Assembly: GCA_028282145.1 (NCBI GenBank) | Contig: JANQIN010000026.1 | Coordinates: 1 to 42,923 of the forward strand | DNA length: 42,923 nucleotides | Direction: 5' to 3' | Origin: Thermodesulfobacteriota bacterium | GTDB taxonomy: Bacteria > Desulfobacterota > Desulfuromonadia > Desulfuromonadales > Geopsychrobacteraceae | In this document: one piece after another, positions 38,139-42,923 of the stretch | Numbering within the stretch: position 1 is the stretch's first letter | How the letters are laid out: the number at the start of each line of letters is the position of its first letter | Translations under genes and position numbers: made by a program | The notes under the pieces: model-generated | What the model saw: only the letters and a program-made list of their open reading frames with translations | The model's database searches: none | What the model was told of the DNA's origin: nothing

Positions 38139-38281
38139 TATACTAGTTCCTGGCCAAGGGCGCGCCATTGCCTGCGGACTGTGCCTTGCCTCGTCGCACA
38201 GGAAAAACTCTGAATCCAAAATTTTAAGTATTGCAGAGCACTGAAAATGGCCAGCTCGTTTGAGTCGGCCATTTGTTGTTT
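38139..38281 (+). ncRNA. Structured leader or attenuator upstream of trmFO
   Basis: A -10-like TATACT (38139-38144) is followed by a transcript-like region with several pairings. CTGGCCA (38150-38156) is complementary to TGGCCAG (38248-38254), which is also the 5' arm of the terminator below. In between, CTGTGC/GCACAG (38179-38184 with 38196-38201) and CTCTG/CAGAG (38208-38212 with 38234-38238) can pair. The 5' segment could therefore compete with the terminator, as in an attenuator. No open frame or known riboswitch motif was recognised. It could also be an independent small RNA. Confidence 0.4.
38245..38281 (+). terminator. Terminator-like hairpin in the trmFO leader
   Basis: AAATGGCC (38245-38252) pairs with GGCCATTT (38267-38274), with an inner CTC/GAG pairing around GTTT, followed by the T-rich stretch TGTTGTTT. 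It lies 22 bases before the trmFO start. Confidence 0.65.
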
Positions 38282-38303
38282 CACCCTCAAGGAATAATCG
38301 TCT

Positions 38304-39632
38304 ATGAGCACTCCCGAAATTGCCATTGTCGGCGGAGGATTGGCCGGCTGTGAAGCGGCCTGGCAGGCGGCCCTGGAAGGGGCCCAGGTCCGCCTCATCG
38401 AGATGAAGCCCCATCGATACTCAGAGGCCCATGAATCGCCCGACCTGGGTGAGCTGGTCTGCAGCAACAGTCTCCGGGGCGCCGGGATGAACAACGCTGT
38501 CGGTTGTCTCAAGGAAGAACTCCGCCGCTGTAACAGTCTGATTATCGAAGCGGCCGACGCCACCGCCGTTCCCGCCGGTGGTGCCCTGGCTGTCGATCGG
38601 GAGCAGTTCGCCGCCTACCTGACCCGAAAGATTGAGGAACATCCCTCGATCGACCTGGTGCGGGAGGAGCTCTGCGACATACCGGAGGAAGGGACGGTCA
38701 TCCTGGCCTCCGGCCCTCTGACATCCCCCGCCCTATCCGAAAAGATCGCCGCTCTCACCGGGGAGGAACACCTCTATTTCTATGACGCTATCGCGCCCAT
38801 TGTCGAAGCAGACAGTATCGATCTGTCCGTGGCCTGGAAGGCGAGCCGGTACGGCAAAGGGGGGGATGACTACATCAACTGCCCGATGGACGAAGAACAG
38901 TATAAGACCTTTGTCGCCGACCTGGTGGCAGCGGAGAAGGTCCCCACCCGGGACTTTGAGAAGCTGGTCCACTTCGAAGGCTGCATGCCGATCGAGGAGA
39001 TGGCGGAACGGGGCGAGATGACCCTTGCCTTTGGCCCGATGAAGCCCAAAGGGCTCCCCGATCCCCGGACCGGCCGGGAACCCTACGCCGTTCTTCAACT
39101 GCGGCAGGACAACGCTCATGCCAGCCTCTTTAATCTGGTCGGGTTCCAAACCAAACTGACCTATCCCGAGCAGAAACGGATTTTCACCCAAATCCCGGGC
39201 CTGGAAAACGCCCGCTTCAGCCGTCTGGGAAGCATGCATCGCAACACCTTTATCAATGCCCCCACCTGCCTTGAAAACCTACAACTCAAGGCCAGCCCAC
39301 GTCTCTTTTTCGCCGGGCAAATCACGGGTGTTGAAGGGTATGTCGAATCGGCCGCTTGCGGCCTTCTGGCAGGGATTTTTGCACCTCGCTGGCAACGACA
39401 GGAGGAGCTTCCCCTGCCTCCGGCCACCACCGCACTGGGGGCCCTGCTGCATCACCTGCGAGAAGCGGAGGCTGAGAACTTTCAGCCAATGAACGTCAAC
39501 TACGGGCTTTTTCCCAAGCTGGAGGGACGGAAGATGAAGCGGGCCGATCGGCGTCTAGCGATGGCGGAGCGCGCCCTGAATGACCTGGCTCCCTGGTGGC
39601 AACAGATCCTGGAGGCTCGCCATGACGGATAA
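38304..39632 (+). CDS. trmFO: Folate-dependent tRNA (uracil-54-C5) methyltransferase
   Basis: Makes ribothymidine at tRNA position 54 using methylenetetrahydrofolate and FADH2, 442 residues. The FAD-binding start is [31 protein letters not shown]. Conserved cysteines of the family are in [10 protein letters not shown] and [33 protein letters not shown] is the C-terminal FAD motif. AAGGAA precedes the start. It begins a chain of overlapping genes (maf, yggS, gph, MOP-like). It replaces the SAM-dependent TrmA of many proteobacteria. Confidence 0.97.
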   Translation: MSTPEIAIVGGGLAGCEAAWQAALEGAQVRLIEMKPHRYSEAHESPDLGELVCSNSLRGAGMNNAVGCLKEELRRCNSLIIEAADATAVPAGGALAVDREQFAAYLTRKIEEHPSIDLVREELCDIPEEGTVILASGPLTSPALSEKIAALTGEEHLYFYDAIAPIVEADSIDLSVAWKASRYGKGGDDYINCPMDEEQYKTFVADLVAAEKVPTRDFEKLVHFEGCMPIEEMAERGEMTLAFGPMKPKGLPDPRTGREPYAVLQLRQDNAHASLFNLVGFQTKLTYPEQKRIFTQIPGLENARFSRLGSMHRNTFINAPTCLENLQLKASPRLFFAGQITGVEGYVESAACGLLAGIFAPRWQRQEELPLPPATTALGALLHHLREAEAENFQPMNVNYGLFPKLEGRKMKRADRRLAMAERALNDLAPWWQQILEARHDG

Positions 39633-40233
39633 CGACAGCCAACTGGTCCTGGCCTCCGCCTCCCCCCGACGACGAGAACTTCTGGAACAGGTCGGTCTGT
39701 CCTTTCTCGTGCATCCCAGCCAGGCCGATGAGTCTGAACTGCCCGGTGAAACACCGGAGGAACATGTCATGCGCCTCAGCCGCGTCAAGGCGAAGGAAGT
39801 GGCTGACCGGATGGAGATCCCCGGACGGTTTTTTCTTGGAAGCGACACTATTGTCCTTCGTGATAATGAGATTCTGGGAAAGCCTGCCGATGCGGAAGAG
39901 GCGGCGACCATGCTTCGGTCTCTGGCCGGGAGGAGCCACCAGGTGATTTCCGGTTTTGCCATCGTCGACCGTGCAACCGGCCAGGTCCAGGAGAAGACGG
40001 TCACCACCCAGGTCTGGTTCCGCCCCTTGACCGACAGGGAAATCGATGGCTACATTGCCAGTGCGGAACCGATGGACAAGGCCGGAGCCTATGGTATTCA
40101 GGGATTGGGGGCCTTTATGGTGTCGCGCATCGAGGGCAGCTACAGTAACGTGGTTGGCCTGCCTCTGTGCGAGGTGGTCCAGGCCCTGGAAGCGATCGGT
40201 GCCATCTCTCTCTTTTGTGGGGATATGACATGA
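39622..40233 (+). CDS. maf: Maf-family nucleoside triphosphate pyrophosphatase
   Basis: House-cleaning enzyme that hydrolyses non-canonical or modified nucleotides, 203 residues. Diagnostic pieces are the N-terminal [21 protein letters not shown], the catalytic-region FFLGSDTIV with [11 protein letters not shown], and [31 protein letters not shown] 39622 overlaps the trmFO stop by 11 bases. The frame extends upstream to 39580, but that part lies inside trmFO. The dTTP versus m7GTP/UTP specificity cannot be settled by eye. Confidence 0.95.
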   Translation: MTDNDSQLVLASASPRRRELLEQVGLSFLVHPSQADESELPGETPEEHVMRLSRVKAKEVADRMEIPGRFFLGSDTIVLRDNEILGKPADAEEAATMLRSLAGRSHQVISGFAIVDRATGQVQEKTVTTQVWFRPLTDREIDGYIASAEPMDKAGAYGIQGLGAFMVSRIEGSYSNVVGLPLCEVVQALEAIGAISLFCGDMT

Positions 40234-40931
40234 GCATTGCAGACAATATCGCTGAAATCCGGGAGCGAATTGAAGCGGCCTGCCAACGCAGCGGCAGGGA
40301 AGCCGAAGAGGTCCATCTGCTGGCGGTCTCGAAGGTGAAACCAGCCACCGACATCGATGCAGCCTTTGCAGGCGGACAGGTGCGGTTCGGAGAATCCTAC
40401 GTACAGGAGTTTGCCGAAAAGGTCGACCAGGTGAGCTCCCCGGTCGAATGGCATTTTATCGGAAGCCTGCAGACCAACAAGGTCAAATACCTGCGGGGCA
40501 AGGTCGCCATGATCCATTCGGTCGACCGCCTGTCCCTCGCCAAAGAGATCGACAAACAGTGGGGAAAGATCGAAACGCCCATAGACATCCTGCTTCAGGT
40601 CAACCTTGGTGAGGAGGAGACAAAATCTGGAACCACCGCAGAAGAGTTGGAGGTCCTGGCCCGTGACTGCAGTGCGTTGCCCTGGGTTCGGGTTCGGGGG
40701 CTGATGTGCCTTCCCCCCTGGGAAGCCGACCCCGAAGATGTACGTCCCCATTTCCAGCAGTTGAAAGAGCTTTCTATTCGGTTGGCCGACCTTGATCTTC
40801 CGCAGACCCGCATGGATCATCTCTCTATGGGGATGAGCCATGATTTTGAGGTCGCGGTGGAAGAAGGCGCCACTCTGGTCCGGGTCGGCACCGCGATCTT
40901 CGGCGCCCGCCCCCCGAAGGTCGCCGGATGA
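40230..40931 (+). CDS. YggS family pyridoxal phosphate-binding protein
   Basis: PLP homeostasis protein (YggS/PLPBP), 233 residues. The PLP-binding lysine is in LLAVSKVKPATDI; further motifs are FGESYVQEF, WHFIGSLQTNKVKYL, MIHSVDR and the C-terminal LSMGMSHDFEVAVEEGATLVRVGTAIFGARP. It buffers PLP and has no enzyme activity in its known relatives. It overlaps the maf gene by 4 bases (ATGA), as it does the next gene. Confidence 0.95.
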   Translation: MSIADNIAEIRERIEAACQRSGREAEEVHLLAVSKVKPATDIDAAFAGGQVRFGESYVQEFAEKVDQVSSPVEWHFIGSLQTNKVKYLRGKVAMIHSVDRLSLAKEIDKQWGKIETPIDILLQVNLGEEETKSGTTAEELEVLARDCSALPWVRVRGLMCLPPWEADPEDVRPHFQQLKELSIRLADLDLPQTRMDHLSMGMSHDFEVAVEEGATLVRVGTAIFGARPPKVAG

Positions 40932-41575
40932 CCGATCGGTTCTCCACCTATCTCTTCGATCTCGATGGAACCCTGATCGACTCTCTGGCCGACCTGCGCA
41001 CCGCCCTGAACCTGGTGAGGAGCGATTATTCCCTGCCCGATATGGAGATCGAGGAGGTTCGCCAGAAGGTAGGCGATGGCGCACGCAAACTGGTGGAGCG
41101 CTCTCTTCCTGAAAGCCTGTTTTCGGACCAGGCTGTGCAGGCCTTTCTTTCGTACTATTCAGAGCACCTGCTTGAGCACACAAGACCCTATCCGAAGATC
41201 CCAGCCCTCCTGGCGAGACTTCAGGAACAGGGTGCCCGACTGGGCGTCGTCACCAACAAACCTCTGGCCATGACCCAACCTATCCTCAAAGGGCTGGGGC
41301 TGACGGGCTTTTTTCAGGTCGTTCTGGGTGGTGACAGTCTGCCGACCAAAAAGCCTCACCCCGGAATGATTGAGGAAGCGATGCGCATCCTCCAGAGCTC
41401 GCCTCAGGATACGCTGGTCGTAGGGGACCATCATACGGATCTCCATGCCGGCGACGCGGCCGGGACACATACCTGCTTCTGTGAATGGGGATTCGGTCAT
41501 AGCGACGGCCTGTCACCCGACCTGACAGCTGCAACCTCTCAGGCTCTTTGCGATCTTCTGGCGCCCGCACCATGA
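40928..41575 (+). CDS. gph: HAD-family phosphatase, phosphoglycolate phosphatase-like
   Basis: 215 residues. HAD motif I is FDLDGTLIDSLADL, motif II lies at GVVTNKPLAMT, the motif III lysine is in KKPHPGMIEEAM, and motif IV is VVGDHHTDLHAGDAAG. The cap helices match the Gph/PGPase subgroup, which removes 2-phosphoglycolate made during DNA repair. Substrate assignment is by subgroup only. It overlaps yggS and the next gene by 4 bases each. Confidence 0.87.
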   Translation: MTDRFSTYLFDLDGTLIDSLADLRTALNLVRSDYSLPDMEIEEVRQKVGDGARKLVERSLPESLFSDQAVQAFLSYYSEHLLEHTRPYPKIPALLARLQEQGARLGVVTNKPLAMTQPILKGLGLTGFFQVVLGGDSLPTKKPHPGMIEEAMRILQSSPQDTLVVGDHHTDLHAGDAAGTHTCFCEWGFGHSDGLSPDLTAATSQALCDLLAPAP

Positions 41576-42861
41576 CATCCCCCCACCCATTAACAACGGG
41601 AAAGATCGGGCGCTTCTACCTGCCGTTGCTGCTCAACGTGCAGTTGATGAGCGTATCCCATACCATCATTAACGGTGCCCTGGCCCGCCAGGGGAATCCG
41701 GTTATAGAGCTGGCAGCTTTCGGCGTGGCCGTGGCTCTTCATCTCTTTATCGCCGCCGTCGCCTTTCAGAACCACACACTGGTGCTGGCACGTGGCAATA
41801 GTCGCTGCGGCTTCCTGAGGGTCAGCAGCTACAGCCTTGGGCTGGCGGGGCTGGTGACCCTCGTTCTCGTCGCTCTGGGATATTCGTCGGTCGGTGACTG
41901 GGTCCTGAACAGCCTGCTTGGTGTCACCGGGGAGATTGCGCGTCAGGCAAAAGCGGCCCTCCGTGTTCTTGCCTTCCTGCCCTTCTTCACCGGGATCCGC
42001 GGCCTGGCTCAGGGCCTTCTCATTCGGGCACACCGCACCGACCTGGTCTCCCTGTCCACACTGATCCGTATCGGAGCGCTGCTGATTTCTCTCCCTCTGG
42101 GAACCCACTGGTTTCAGGGTGCCGCTCTCGGGGCCTTTTCTCTCTGGTGCTGCATCACCGTGGAAACCGTTTTCGCCATCGGATTCGCCTGGCGTTGCCA
42201 TCGGCCCTGGGAGGAAAAGGAACCGTCCGACAGCTTTTTGGAAATCTGCCGTTTTGCCCTTCCCCTGTCAATCGCCAGCAGTCTGCAACTAACCCTCCCG
42301 CTCCTGGTATCGGCCATTATCAGCCGGTTACCGGACGGGGAGATCGCTCTTGCCGGTTTTGGCGTGATCCGGGGCTTCCTTTTCCTTCTGGCGGGCCCCC
42401 AACGAAACCTCCAACAAGCCTACCTGGCATTGGTTCATTCCAAAGAGGACAACCGCACCCTGTGGCGTTTCAATCTCAAGGCGGGGAGTTCTCTGGCTCT
42501 GCTGATGCTTCTGATCGCCATTCCATTCAACAGCCTGGTCCTCGGTCAATGGATGGGGGTGACAGTGGAACTTCGCACAACAATGACCCTGCCGATGATC
42601 ATCGCAGGCCTTTTTCCGCTGGGTGTGGGAGTGGTCTATCAGTGGGCCGGTCAATTTACCCGGGGCGGCCAGACCGGGCTGATAGGTCGCGTCGTTTTGG
42701 TAAAGATTCTTTACCTGTCAGCCTGGTGGGGCCTGCTCAACCTGCTGAACTGGCCACCGCTCCCCCTTTCGGGGACCTTGGTCGCCATCCTGCTTTTTCT
42801 TTCCGCACAATGGATCGAAATTCTCTACCTCGGGGCAGAGAACCGCAAAGCTGCTTACTGA
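41572..42861 (+). CDS. Polytopic membrane protein, MOP/flippase-like
   Basis: 429 residues with 11 or 12 predicted transmembrane helices arranged as two halves, for example QLMSVSHTIINGALARQGNPVIELAAFGVAVALHLFIAAVAF and, in the second half, LPLSIASSLQLTLPLLVSAIISRLPDGEIALAGFGVIRGFLFLLAG. The overall layout, with matching AALGVALHLF and AGFGVIRGFLF segments, resembles the MATE/MurJ/Wzx (MOP) superfamily. I do not recognise a specific family and do not assign a substrate. It overlaps gph by 4 bases and ends the trmFO chain. The last 62 bases of the window hold an AAAGGAGAGG sequence but no visible start codon. Confidence 0.7.
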   Translation: MTSPHPLTTGKIGRFYLPLLLNVQLMSVSHTIINGALARQGNPVIELAAFGVAVALHLFIAAVAFQNHTLVLARGNSRCGFLRVSSYSLGLAGLVTLVLVALGYSSVGDWVLNSLLGVTGEIARQAKAALRVLAFLPFFTGIRGLAQGLLIRAHRTDLVSLSTLIRIGALLISLPLGTHWFQGAALGAFSLWCCITVETVFAIGFAWRCHRPWEEKEPSDSFLEICRFALPLSIASSLQLTLPLLVSAIISRLPDGEIALAGFGVIRGFLFLLAGPQRNLQQAYLALVHSKEDNRTLWRFNLKAGSSLALLMLLIAIPFNSLVLGQWMGVTVELRTTMTLPMIIAGLFPLGVGVVYQWAGQFTRGGQTGLIGRVVLVKILYLSAWWGLLNLLNWPPLPLSGTLVAILLFLSAQWIEILYLGAENRKAAY

Positions 42862-42923
42862 GAATGGCCCCACAAAGGAGAGGATCGAAACCTTTTTAAA
42901 ACGCCGGGACGAAGCCCCCACGG

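Noticed and set aside
1-42923. CRISPR arrays, insertion sequences, phage or integrase genes, rRNA and tRNA genes
   Set aside because: None of the usual repeats, transposase motifs or RNA signatures were found on either strand by reading.

Overview
The window looks like chromosomal DNA of an anaerobic or microaerophilic Gram-negative bacterium, most likely a member of the Desulfuromonadia (Geobacter/Desulfuromonas/Pelobacter-like). The reasons are: a rubrerythrin followed by a 2Fe superoxide reductase, extra desulforedoxin-like small proteins, FeoAB with a Cys-rich companion, outer-membrane proteins (porin-like barrel, PagL), a YbgF/LysM envelope pair, folate-dependent TrmFO, and the run dprA-smg-topA-trmFO. 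This is inference from gene content; no rRNA or tRNA gene is visible. No insertion sequence, phage gene, integrase or CRISPR array was found.

Layout. 0-3.8 kb: a leftward polar amino acid ABC operon (ATPase, binding protein, and a permease in which two permease domains are fused). 4.0-5.1 kb: a rightward oxidative defence pair (rubrerythrin, superoxide reductase). 5.2-7.9 kb: a lipoprotein, a Ste24-type protease and a DUF523/DUF1722 protein. 8.0-16.5 kb: a metal acquisition region. A leftward operon runs feoA, feoB, a small secreted protein, a DUF4198 secreted protein, a 48-residue Cys-rich membrane protein, then an ABC ATPase and a DUF4857 membrane protein. A divergent porin-like gene lies under a Fur-like palindrome, and past it is a probable small RNA with a second copy of that palindrome. 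16.6-20.6 kb: mixed housekeeping genes (tag, a YdhR-like protein, a CoA-binding protein, a YiiD-type thioesterase, pagL, a TerC protein, a YdcZ-like protein). 20.7-24.9 kb: a Cache-domain lipoprotein next to a PAS-PAS-GGDEF-EAL protein. 25.0-28.4 kb: a DJ-1 protein, a CopZ-like Fe-S protein, DUF2959, DUF4920, a PepSY-type membrane protein and two desulforedoxin-like proteins. 28.5-32.1 kb: an HD-GYP protein, an MscS channel with a structured leader, a PPP phosphatase and a U32 peptidase-family protein. 32.2-42.9 kb: a mostly rightward run of envelope and information-processing genes: ybgF-like, LysM, dprA, smg, topA, trmFO, maf, yggS, gph and a polytopic MOP-like membrane protein. The last five are chained by short overlaps.

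The best candidate for something undescribed is the 8.0-16.5 kb region. FeoB there has altered pore-motif residues and a long extra hydrophilic segment. It is encoded with two secreted proteins that resemble the NikL/NikK accessory proteins of ECF nickel transporters in size, order and domain, and each is predicted to expose an N-terminal histidine. Downstream is an ABC pair whose ATPase has degenerate signature and Walker B motifs. The nearby small RNA candidate has three stem-loops, one presenting an anti-Shine-Dalgarno-like CU-rich loop, and its promoter overlaps a Fur-like site. Two other non-coding leaders, before mscS and before trmFO, have long-range pairing not explained by a simple terminator.
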